Origin: CAYTYZ01 sp964442385
Lineage (GTDB): Bacteria; Patescibacteriota; Microgenomatia; UBA12405
Direction: 5' to 3'
Assembly: GCA_964442385.1 (NCBI GenBank)
Contig: CAYTYZ010000007.1
Span: 1-54,709, forward strand
DNA: 54,709 nt
Shown piece after piece: positions 24,627-30,971 of the stretch; position 1 is the first letter of the stretch; every line of letters begins with the position of its first letter. Position numbers and translations under genes: made by a program. The notes under the pieces were generated by a model that was not told the origin of the DNA, searched no databases, and worked only from the letters and a program-made list of their open reading frames with translations.

Positions 24627-26113
24627 ATATCACCTCTGTAACCAGCATGTGCCTTGGTTATTTTGACATAACTTTGAAGCTTTTCCATGGCTTGGCCAGA
24701 TTTAAGCAGTTCGTAGCCTTCTTGAGTTGCCCGTTGTAAAAAAAGCGGATTAACTCGGTTTTTTCTAATATCCAGGGCATTGGGTTGACCCAAATAGTTT
24801 CTAGTAAATATCCCCAAGCCAATTGTCATGGCCAGATACCTAGATTTAGTCTCGTCTCTTCCACTCAAAGCTTCAGTATTAAAATGCAAAATAGCTTCTG
24901 CAGTGTTTGGTACAACTAAATGTTCAAATCGCACTTGCTCCAATTCTTGTCTTGAATAAAAATCTTCTGGCCTAAGAACAAAAGTACCTGCACATTGGCC
25001 ATTTCTCAAAAACGAAACTAGAGAAATAAAAGGTGGTGGTGCTACTTCGTCCAAACGAATGTGCTTTTTGGCTTCTCGTGATGCATAGTAATCTGTAGGA
25101 TCTAGCATATCTTTGTGGACCGATTTAAGGTCTGTGCCACAGAAAACTGCACTATTGCTATATGTTTGATATCCAGTTTCATTTAATTTTTGTAAAGCTA
25201 AAATAATAGTTTCCGGGTGAATTTTTTCATTCACACCAATAAAACCGTAAGCAGGAGTGCTTTCTGCTAAAGTAAAAGCCAGTGGACCAATAACATGATT
25301 GATAGTCTCACCCCTTAAAAGATGGGATAGTGTGTGGAGAGTGCGGGTATTGTGACAACTTGTCATCAATAGATTTGCTTCTTTAAGAATAGCCCCTAGA
25401 GTTGCCAAAGAATGAAAATCTGACCTAGCACCACTCGCTTCTATAGCACTCTGGCCAGCTACTTTAGATGTGTTTGGATAAGAATGATGCTTGTGAGTTG
25501 GCCCCACATTGGCGGATGCTACTGCGGACAAGGTAGACAGGCTAAAGAGTTTAGACCTACCATGTCCCAGGGGATAACCTTTGTCGCCACCCATACCACC
25601 AAAGGCTAAAACAGGTTCGGGATAACTAACTCTGGCTACTGTGTCCAATTGCAAAGTGGCTGCTACCATGCCTGCAATTTCGTCTGGAGTTAAAGATGCA
25701 AAACCTTCTTTAGTAGACATACTTGATAACAATGCTACAGCCTGCAACATGTGTGTTTCATGTGGCCCCAAATTCTGAATCTTGTCCACCAGAACATCTC
25801 GAAGGGGTTTATTTAATGCACTGGTTACAAAAGCAATCAAGCTAAAAGCCTCCGCAAAGGTCAAGTCCTGACCGTGTTTTAATTTTTCATCTAAAGAATA
25901 ATAACCGCCTTCACTAAACAATGGCTGGAGGTGTTCGGTGGATTTATCAATTTTGGTGGGCAATTTGGAGGCAAATCCCGAGTTACGTGCCAATGCATCT
26001 AAACTAAAATTGCAATCGACTAATTCAGGCGTGCCATTACCCAACATTCGTTGATAAGGTTCACCTTTTAATTGAATAAAAGATACTTGGTTTGGTCTTT
26101 CAATTACTGACAT
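24623..26113 (-). CDS. TrpD-like phosphoribosyltransferase (glycosyltransferase family 3 fold)
   Basis: 496 aa, longer than anthranilate phosphoribosyltransferase (about 340). Residues about 85-175 resemble the helical N-domain of the fold, and about 185-245 carry FGGMGGDKG, SLSTLSAVASA and KHHSYPNTSKVAGQS. These align in order with the GTGGDG, NISTASA and KHGNRSVSSKSGS motifs of TrpD. The first 80 residues and the C-terminus are extra. It could be a TrpD/TrpD2 relative or a nucleoside phosphorylase-like enzyme. It heads the operon with a HAD enzyme, a nucleoside hydrolase, TrpR and a peptidase. Confidence 0.75.
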   Translation of the reverse strand: MSVIERPNQVSFIQLKGEPYQRMLGNGTPELVDCNFSLDALARNSGFASKLPTKIDKSTEHLQPLFSEGGYYSLDEKLKHGQDLTFAEAFSLIAFVTSALNKPLRDVLVDKIQNLGPHETHMLQAVALLSSMSTKEGFASLTPDEIAGMVAATLQLDTVARVSYPEPVLAFGGMGGDKGYPLGHGRSKLFSLSTLSAVASANVGPTHKHHSYPNTSKVAGQSAIEASGARSDFHSLATLGAILKEANLLMTSCHNTRTLHTLSHLLRGETINHVIGPLAFTLAESTPAYGFIGVNEKIHPETIILALQKLNETGYQTYSNSAVFCGTDLKSVHKDMLDPTDYYASREAKKHIRLDEVAPPPFISLVSFLRNGQCAGTFVLRPEDFYSRQELEQVRFEHLVVPNTAEAILHFNTEALSGRDETKSRYLAMTIGLGIFTRNYLGQPNALDIRKNRVNPLFLQRATQEGYELLKSGQAMEKLQSYVKITKAHAGYRGDI

Positions 26114-26153
26114 TTATATTAATTTTAAAATATTTAAAAAAACACTATTTTCG

Positions 26154-26195
26154 AAAGCAGGTTTTCGGTTTTACAAATCAAACCGATGCTGCTTT
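26154..26195 (-). promoter_or_regulatory. two-part stem-loop in the leader of the TrpD-like operon
   Basis: Nested inverted repeats: outer arms AAAGCAG (26154-26160) and CTGCTTT (26189-26195), inner arms CGGTTT (26166-26171) and AAACCG (26180-26185), with an 8-nt loop. It lies about 40 bases before the start codon on the transcribed side. No downstream T run is seen, so it is not a plain terminator. It may control translation or mRNA stability. Confidence 0.45.
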
Positions 26196-26285
26196 ATTTT
26201 TGTGTTTGCCACCGGGTAAAGCAATAATTTAAAAATGTTCTATGCATAACTGATTGAAAGTCTATAACATTTAATATTTTTTGTA

Positions 26286-26303
26286 AACTAGCAAACTAGT
26301 ACA
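26286..26303 (-). promoter_or_regulatory. candidate TrpR operator upstream of the TrpD-like operon
   Basis: Plus strand AACTAGCAAACTAGTAC (26286-26302) matches the E. coli trp operator AACTAGTTAACTAGTAC at 15 of 17 positions, with the two CTAG cores 8 bases apart as in E. coli. It lies between the acetyltransferase gene and the operon that encodes TrpR. A candidate -10 TATAGA lies about 20 bases downstream on the minus strand. Confidence 0.6.
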
Positions 26304-26330
26304 AGGATACTTTTAGTTTGATTGTTAGCA

Positions 26331-26966
26331 CTACCAAATGATGTCAATTCTGGAAGAATACTCCAAATGGAATACTATAGCAAAAGCATCGCCGACATCT
26401 AGGTTTAGATCTTCAAAAGGGGTGTCTTTTGTTTCCAACTGGTATTTTGTTAACCGTCTCGTAAATAAAGCCGGCAATAATATTCTTTCTTTTGTATATG
26501 ATTTTAGTTTTCCAAGTAGTACAAGTTCATCCAGGACTTGTGTAATACCGTGTTCCACCCTTGGATTTTGAGTAGTTGTTGAAATTATCGCCGCTTTATT
26601 TTCAACCGCATAGCCGAGTCTCTGTCTATTGAGTTCTTTATATACCCCCTGACCTTGGTAATTTCTATCTACTGTTCCTGCATGAAAAGAATATCGGAGG
26701 GTGTCTGGTTCATACTCCACTAATTTTCTATGTTTAAAATCCCCAGCTGTGTGTCTTACTATCGTTGCAAATCCAACCACCATATTATCGACAGTTTTGG
26801 CGATAATAATAAATTCTCCTTTTAAGGCATCATCAACTTCATCTGATGGCATTTCTTGACCAAATGATTGAGTTATACATCTAACAATTTCTTGCGAAAC
26901 ATCGCCAAGCTGTGACCTATCGGCAACATTTTTAATTACAGCAAAACTAAGATGGCTTTCATTCAT
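26331..26966 (-). CDS. GNAT family N-acetyltransferase
   Basis: About 211 aa from ATG 26966, 6 bases after minus TACAAT (26973-26978), a leaderless start. The acetyl-CoA loop is in AGTVDRNYQGQGVYKEL (Q-x-x-G-x-G/A type), preceded by the strand with MVVGFATIV. The C-terminal third has no clear match. The acceptor substrate is unknown. The gene ends 28 bases before the TrpR operator-like site and is not part of that operon by structure. Confidence 0.78.
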   Translation of the reverse strand: MNESHLSFAVIKNVADRSQLGDVSQEIVRCITQSFGQEMPSDEVDDALKGEFIIIAKTVDNMVVGFATIVRHTAGDFKHRKLVEYEPDTLRYSFHAGTVDRNYQGQGVYKELNRQRLGYAVENKAAIISTTTQNPRVEHGITQVLDELVLLGKLKSYTKERILLPALFTRRLTKYQLETKDTPFEDLNLDVGDAFAIVFHLEYSSRIDIIW

Positions 26967-27019
26967 AGGCATATTGTAATTGACTTAATAATTTTAGCAA
27001 AGAACATTTTGATATTAAA

Positions 27020-27167
27020 TGATACAATGATTTGTTCAAATCTTAAGTAGTAAAACAGCTCTTTGACAATTCATATCAATCGGCAACTCAAAGAGATCCT
27101 TTTATGAATAATTTTGGGTTGCCGATTGGCAACGCTAAAGTAACGTACAATCACGACTGAAAAGGAG
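27020..27167 (+). promoter_or_regulatory. promoter and structured leader of the transporter gene
   Basis: An extended -10 TGATACAAT (27020-27028) starts a leader of about 140 nt. It holds a weak CTAG-type box (27045-27058), a boxA-like GCTCTTTGACAA (27058-27069), arm 1 CAATCGGCAAC (27077-27087), arm 2 GTTGCCGATTG (27118-27128) and the Shine-Dalgarno AAAGGAG (27161-27167). Arm 2 can pair with arm 1, or fold back as GTTGCC-gatt-GGCAAC (27118-27133). In addition CTCTTTGA (27059-27066) can pair with TCAAAGAG (27088-27095). The same plan occurs before trpS. Confidence 0.65.
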
Positions 27168-27173
27168 TAAAAA

Positions 27174-28211
27174 ATGGAAGCCCTTCAAACCAAAGGCAAA
27201 CCCTTGTGGACAAAAGTTTTTGTGGTTACCTTGGGATCAGCAATCTTTCTCACAATTGAAAAAATTGTGGACAGTATCATTAGCAATAACTACGCTATTG
27301 CCACTAATCCTATTACTGCAGCTTCGGCTTATCTTTTTGTCGGGGGATGGTTTGGGGTGATAATATCTTTGGTACTTGGCAAAATGCAGGCCAAACAAAT
27401 GTCGGTAAACTCCAGTGTCGGAATATCAAAGATGCTCCCAACAATACTTGCAATACTGGCAGGTGTAACAGCCGCTTTGGCAACACTGATTTTTCTATGG
27501 GGAAATCAGCTGTTTGACTTGTCCATAGCCGTGGCATTCTCAAATGTTTATGTGCTGTTTGTGGTTATATATGAATGGCTAAAGGGAAAGGTTTCTGCAA
27601 AGACTTTTCTTATGCCTGGAATCTTGGTGGTATTCGGCACTGTGCTGGTTGCATACACACCTGAATGGAAAGAAATTGCCATTTTGCTAGATCAGGCACT
27701 TAAACTGCTGGTATTGCTTTTGGGGTTCAACATCCTTAAGACAATCGATGAGCTGGTCACCAAGCCAGCTGTGGGCAATAGTAGTCCAATTTATGTCCAA
27801 AATGTTCGTATGGCAGCCTTGGCACTTACAGGTACAGTCGTCTCGATAGGGCTGTCAATAGCCAATGGCCAATGGCAGGAGTTTACTTCCGCAATTGGAA
27901 ATATTCTAGCCTCACCAGTTGTATACATCCTGCTATTTGTCCTGTTTACTACCGTGTACTTCGGCCAAATTCTAGGCTTGTGGGCAAAAAGTCTAAATGT
28001 GGATGTTTCTAGCATTGTTATAATTCTCGGACTAAGTGTTGGTCTGGGTTTTATGGCGGCACTGGCCTTTGATGCAGTGATACCTGGGCTTGTTGGCAGG
28101 GTTCCTACTGACTTGAGTACTAGAATTGTACGCTTGCTTGGTGTTGCATGTGTTTTTTTTGCTACAGTTCTACTGCAGATCAATAAAAAAGCAAAAGAGA
28201 CTAAGCGGTAA
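27174..28211 (+). CDS. EamA/DMT-type multi-TM transporter, possibly for tryptophan
   Basis: 345 aa with about ten membrane segments in two halves, the plan of the drug/metabolite transporter superfamily. The segment LWGNQLFDLSIAVAFSN followed by an EWLKGK loop resembles the EamA repeat. The start has a strong AAAGGAG. It shares a leader element with trpS directly downstream, and a TrpR gene lies nearby. I therefore infer aromatic amino acid, perhaps tryptophan, transport; some DMT proteins (YddG) carry aromatic amino acids. No substrate residue proves this. Confidence 0.75.
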   Translation: MEALQTKGKPLWTKVFVVTLGSAIFLTIEKIVDSIISNNYAIATNPITAASAYLFVGGWFGVIISLVLGKMQAKQMSVNSSVGISKMLPTILAILAGVTAALATLIFLWGNQLFDLSIAVAFSNVYVLFVVIYEWLKGKVSAKTFLMPGILVVFGTVLVAYTPEWKEIAILLDQALKLLVLLLGFNILKTIDELVTKPAVGNSSPIYVQNVRMAALALTGTVVSIGLSIANGQWQEFTSAIGNILASPVVYILLFVLFTTVYFGQILGLWAKSLNVDVSSIVIILGLSVGLGFMAALAFDAVIPGLVGRVPTDLSTRIVRLLGVACVFFATVLLQINKKAKETKR

Positions 28212-28215
28212 CGTA

Positions 28216-28245
28216 AGCAGGGTGCACCCCGAGGTGCACCCTGCT
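28216..28245 (+). terminator. perfect 13-bp hairpin after the transporter gene
   Basis: AGCAGGGTGCACC and its exact complement surround a CCGA tetraloop, starting 5 bases after the stop codon. Only a mixed A/T stretch follows, not a T run, so it may protect the 3' end or act as a weak terminator ahead of trpS. Confidence 0.55.
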
Positions 28246-28255
28246 GATTAAAATC

Positions 28256-28272
28256 AACTAGTAAAATAGACT
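28256..28272 (+). promoter_or_regulatory. candidate TrpR box over a trpS -10
   Basis: AACTAGTAAAATAGACT (28256-28272) keeps AACTAG and a second TAG at the 8-base spacing of the site at 26286. Within it TAAAAT (28262-28267) could serve as a -10 for the long trpS leader, so binding would block transcription. No good -35 is visible. The match is weaker than that at 26286. Confidence 0.4.
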
Positions 28273-28282
28273 GTGCAGTCAC

Positions 28283-28358
28283 TTGTTCTTTAAAAATCTA
28301 TTTTAATCGGCAGCACATTGTACCTTTTCCATCTGATATAATGTGTTGCCGATAGGCA
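28283..28358 (+). promoter_or_regulatory. trpS leader element with boxA and complementary arms
   Basis: boxA-like TTGTTCTTTAAAA (28283-28295), arm 1 ATCGGCAGCACAT (28306-28318), arm 2 ATGTGTTGCCGAT (28341-28353) and the alternative hairpin GTTGCC-gata-GGCAAT (28345-28360). The core spacings equal those in the transporter leader: TCTTT to arm 1 is 18, and arm 1 to arm 2 is 41. An extended -10 TGATATAAT (28334-28342) lies between the arms, so arm 2 could also be a DNA operator at the start site. Confidence 0.65.
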
Positions 28359-28408
28359 ATAAACCATGAAAAGCGTTATTCAAGATCAAGGCATAAGGAG
28401 AAAAAGAA

Positions 28409-29428
28409 ATGGCTAAGAAAGTAGTGCTCACTGGAATGCGTACAACTGGTTCCCTTCACCTGGGACACTATGTTGGGGCTCTGAAGCAATGGTTGGAAAT
28501 CCAAAAAGCTGGTAAGCACGAGTGCTATTTCCTGCTCGCTGATGTTCAAGCACTCACAACACACGCCGATCAGCCTGCTTTGCTGACTACATCTGTGCGT
28601 GAAGTCACACTGGATTGGCTGGCTGTTGGTCTCGATCCGAATTTGCCAAATGTTCACTTTGTACTACAATCGCAGGTTCCAGAACGTTATGAGCTATCTG
28701 CACTATTGATGATGATTGCTCGCTACAGCGAAGTCATGCGTAACCCAACGCTCAAGAGTGAGCTTGAACGTCAACCTAATGCTTCTATGGGGTTTATGGC
28801 ATATCCAGTTGACCAGGTTGCTGATATCTACATGGTAAACCCATATCCAGTACTTTCTGGTGATGAGGTTCTGGTACCTGTTGGTGCTGATCAAGTACCG
28901 CACTTGGAATATGCACGTGTTCTTGCCACTCGTTTTAATCGTGATTATGGCCAAGTATTCACTCCATGCAAGCCCTTGGTGGGTGAAATTGGTCGTTTGG
29001 TTGGAATTGATGGTGACGCCAAGATGTCAAAAAGCATGGGCAATGCTATAAATCTCAATGATGATCCTGCGACTGTAAAAACTAAGGTGATGGGAATGTT
29101 TACAGACAAAAATCACCTGCGTGTTCAGGATCCTGGTGATTCGGAAAATAATCCTGTTTTTATGTACCTGCGGGCTTTTGACCCAAATCGTGAAGAAGTC
29201 GAAGAACTTGCGGCTCACTATCGCCGTGGAGGACTTGGAGACGTCGTTTTGAAGCGTCGTCTTGTTGAGGTGCTCAATAACTTTCTTGGACCTGTTCGTG
29301 AACGTCGGTCACGATTCGAAAAGTCAGACATAGGAAGTATTCTCAAAAGCGGATCACTGGCTGCCAGCAAGGCTTGCACACCCGTGGTACAAGCTGTTCG
29401 TGAGAAAATGGCTCTTGTTTTACCCTAG
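28409..29428 (+). CDS. trpS: tryptophanyl-tRNA synthetase
   Basis: 339 aa, normal length for a class I TrpRS. The HIGH-type motif is SLHLGHYVGAL (about 14-24) and KMSKS is in DAKMSKSMGNAI (about 205). GADQVPHLEYAR lies at the active site. Start AAGGAG-N7-ATG is a clear Shine-Dalgarno. Arginine is coded almost only by CGT/CGC, unlike the AGA/AGG-rich neighbours. The leader shares its plan with the transporter gene. A strong terminator follows at 29522. Confidence 0.96.
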   Translation: MAKKVVLTGMRTTGSLHLGHYVGALKQWLEIQKAGKHECYFLLADVQALTTHADQPALLTTSVREVTLDWLAVGLDPNLPNVHFVLQSQVPERYELSALLMMIARYSEVMRNPTLKSELERQPNASMGFMAYPVDQVADIYMVNPYPVLSGDEVLVPVGADQVPHLEYARVLATRFNRDYGQVFTPCKPLVGEIGRLVGIDGDAKMSKSMGNAINLNDDPATVKTKVMGMFTDKNHLRVQDPGDSENNPVFMYLRAFDPNREEVEELAAHYRRGGLGDVVLKRRLVEVLNNFLGPVRERRSRFEKSDIGSILKSGSLAASKACTPVVQAVREKMALVLP

Positions 29429-29521
29429 ACAAATTTTTTTTGGTTTTCACTATGGTTAATGTTGCTATAAAGAATGGCCCTTGAATGCAGAGGAGTCCAA
29501 TCTTTTAAGCTAACTACTAAA

Positions 29522-29551
29522 GGCACATCTATATAGATGTGCCTTTTTTTT
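29522..29551 (+). terminator. trpS terminator
   Basis: A perfect palindromic hairpin built from GGCACATCTA and its complement (29522-29543) is followed by eight T. The roughly 90 bases between the trpS stop and this hairpin hold no recognisable gene. Confidence 0.9.
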
Positions 29552-29552
29552 G

Positions 29553-29586
29553 CAAAAAAAAGACCAGTCTATAAAGGCTGGTCTTT
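29553..29586 (-). terminator. terminator of the 29642-30190 gene
   Basis: Arms AAAGACCAG (29559-29567) and CTGGTCTTT (29578-29586), with a run of A on the plus strand that becomes a T run in the minus transcript. Confidence 0.85.
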
Positions 29587-29641
29587 GATCACACCATCTA
29601 CTCAGTAATCTTCGATTTTTCAGGTGAAGATACTCTTTTTT

Positions 29642-30190
29642 TTAAAGTTTGCTTCTTTGGACATACATTATGGTAATCGTTGATTCTGGTGCCACTTTTT
29701 TAACAAAATGCTCTCGAACTACCTTTTTTTCGTTTTGAGAACCCCAACCACTATGATTTAGTGTCTTAAAGTTCAATCCCAGGGTCATAGAACCATGATC
29801 AGGGTCAGTTTCCTCATTAAAGAAAATGGCTTCAATCACACCTTGGTTACCAGTTTCATCATTTTCTTCTATGAAACCACCTGGCAACCGACCAAATTGA
29901 AGCGGGAGGCATTGGCCTGTTTTGAAACGCCAACAATCAATGGTAACCAGTACTCCAGGCTCCAGAATGTACCCTACATCTTCACCAAGCAAGTCCAGTC
30001 CATCGATAGTACAGAATCCATCAATATTTATCATAACGATTACCCTGCGAGAACTTGTATTTCGCAGGTTTAAACTAAACGTGTCGCCTTTTGGACCAAC
30101 AACAAAAGTACCTGTTCCGTTTTCAAGCTCCGCAAGAGCATTTCCTCCGGAGTTAATAAACATGCTAAACTGCCCATTTTTTGAAAGCAT
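29642..30190 (-). CDS. hypothetical 182-aa protein with long boxA leader
   Basis: 182 aa from ATG 30190, which has AAGGAG at good spacing; the frame upstream of it lacks a start signal. The protein is soluble, beta-rich (many short Val/Ile/Thr strands) with no signal peptide or membrane segment, and ends KKVAPESTITIMYVQRSKL. No family is recognised. Its leader has an extended -10 (30366-30374), boxA (30340-30353) and long-range complementary arms. It has its own terminator, like trpS. Confidence 0.7.
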   Translation of the reverse strand: MLSKNGQFSMFINSGGNALAELENGTGTFVVGPKGDTFSLNLRNTSSRRVIVMINIDGFCTIDGLDLLGEDVGYILEPGVLVTIDCWRFKTGQCLPLQFGRLPGGFIEENDETGNQGVIEAIFFNEETDPDHGSMTLGLNFKTLNHSGWGSQNEKKVVREHFVKKVAPESTITIMYVQRSKL

Positions 30191-30232
30191 TACTTGTCTC
30201 CTTTTTGCAAACCTTAGCGAGCAACTTAAGCA

Positions 30233-30374
30233 GAGAGATGATTTTGGCACTATCATGAAAATTTGTAGTTTCTAGCCATGCAAGCGATTTGCACTAAAAA
30301 GCCACAATCATTCTGCTATGCCAAAATAACTCTCCACAATTTTTAAAGAACAATATTGGTTATTTATTATATCA
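30233..30374 (-). promoter_or_regulatory. promoter and structured boxA leader of the 182-aa gene
   Basis: Extended -10 TGATATAAT (30366-30374), then boxA-like TTGTTCTTTAAAAA (30340-30353), both minus strand. The leader arm at 30319-30334 (GAGAGTTATTTTGGCA) is complementary, apart from a small bulge, to 30233-30249, about 70 bases further on and just before the Shine-Dalgarno. This is a boxA, arm 1, arm 2, ribosome-site order like that of trpS. Confidence 0.6.
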
Positions 30375-30416
30375 AAATATAACTATTCCTTCTGGTATGT
30401 CGTGTTTACATGTTTT

Positions 30417-30453
30417 AAAAAACCGCCCTGCTTCCAAAGGAATACCAGGGCGG
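30417..30453 (-). terminator. terminator of the 131-aa gene
   Basis: Arms CCGCCCTG (30423-30430) and CAGGGCGG (30446-30453), followed on the minus strand by TTTTTT. Confidence 0.88.
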
Positions 30454-30459
30454 TGAGGT

Positions 30460-30855
30460 TTAATTTAGGATTACGATTTGGATAAACACAGAAAGGGTAT
30501 CAGACTGCAACCGAGTAATTTCAATTCGGTTACCTTCCGCCCAATAAAATACCTTGATTCCATTGGAACTAAATCCAAGTGGTGGTAGCAAAACATCCCC
30601 AGGGTTTTTGGGACTATGATACGGGACAACAAACCCAGAGGACAGACTTCTACCATTAAACAACTGGACAACAGGCCCCTCCCCCTCGGGTGTGCTTGTG
30701 TAAGTGTGGTTGGTGGGCTTGTCCCCACCAGTAGAACGATTTTTTGCGATAACCATAAATGTCTTGCCACTTAATCTGGCATTTATGTTTGCCACAACGT
30801 CTTCCAGATTCAGATCCCCAACTGGACCATGTGTTAATTCATTTGGGCCTACCAT
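30460..30855 (-). CDS. hypothetical 131-aa protein
   Basis: 131 aa, soluble, beta-rich, no signal peptide. The start is preceded by AAAAAAGGAG at good spacing, and a boxA-like GTTCTTTCAC (30873-30882) lies just upstream, followed directly by the ribosome binding site as in the 2587 gene. It has its own strong terminator. I recognise no family. Gly, Pro and Ser-rich loops (about 45-60, 75-95) suggest a compact beta fold. Expression signals like those of its neighbour suggest joint regulation. Confidence 0.65.
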   Translation of the reverse strand: MVGPNELTHGPVGDLNLEDVVANINARLSGKTFMVIAKNRSTGGDKPTNHTYTSTPEGEGPVVQLFNGRSLSSGFVVPYHSPKNPGDVLLPPLGFSSNGIKVFYWAEGNRIEITRLQSDTLSVFIQIVILN

Positions 30856-30872
30856 CGATCTCCTTTTTTACC

Positions 30873-30882
30873 GTGAAAGAAC
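30873..30882 (-). promoter_or_regulatory. boxA-like element before the 131-aa gene
   Basis: GTTCTTTCAC on the minus strand, about 20 bases before the start codon and directly ahead of the Shine-Dalgarno. It is a variant of the GTTCTTTAA element repeated in this window. Confidence 0.45.
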
Positions 30883-30971
30883 TTTTGTATTGTGTTTTCG
30901 ATAATCCAACGCCATGTTGAAAAAGAAAACAACACAAACAAATAGTAGCATTTTTGGCGGTATAATCAAGG

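Noticed and set aside
26154..26195. Known riboswitch class such as preQ1 or purine
   Set aside because: Neither the conserved loops nor the multistem junction of those classes are present; only a simple two-part hairpin is seen.
27063..27068. TTGACA that looks like a -35 box before the transporter
   Set aside because: No -10 lies at 15-19 bases; it is part of the boxA-like GCTCTTTGACAA and of the CTCTTTGA arm. The extended -10 at 27020-27028 is better placed.
28216..28245. GGGTGCACC as a T-box sequence for trpS
   Set aside because: The true T-box core is GGTGG-ACC with a paired terminator; here the sequence is half of a perfect palindrome and has no antiterminator partner.
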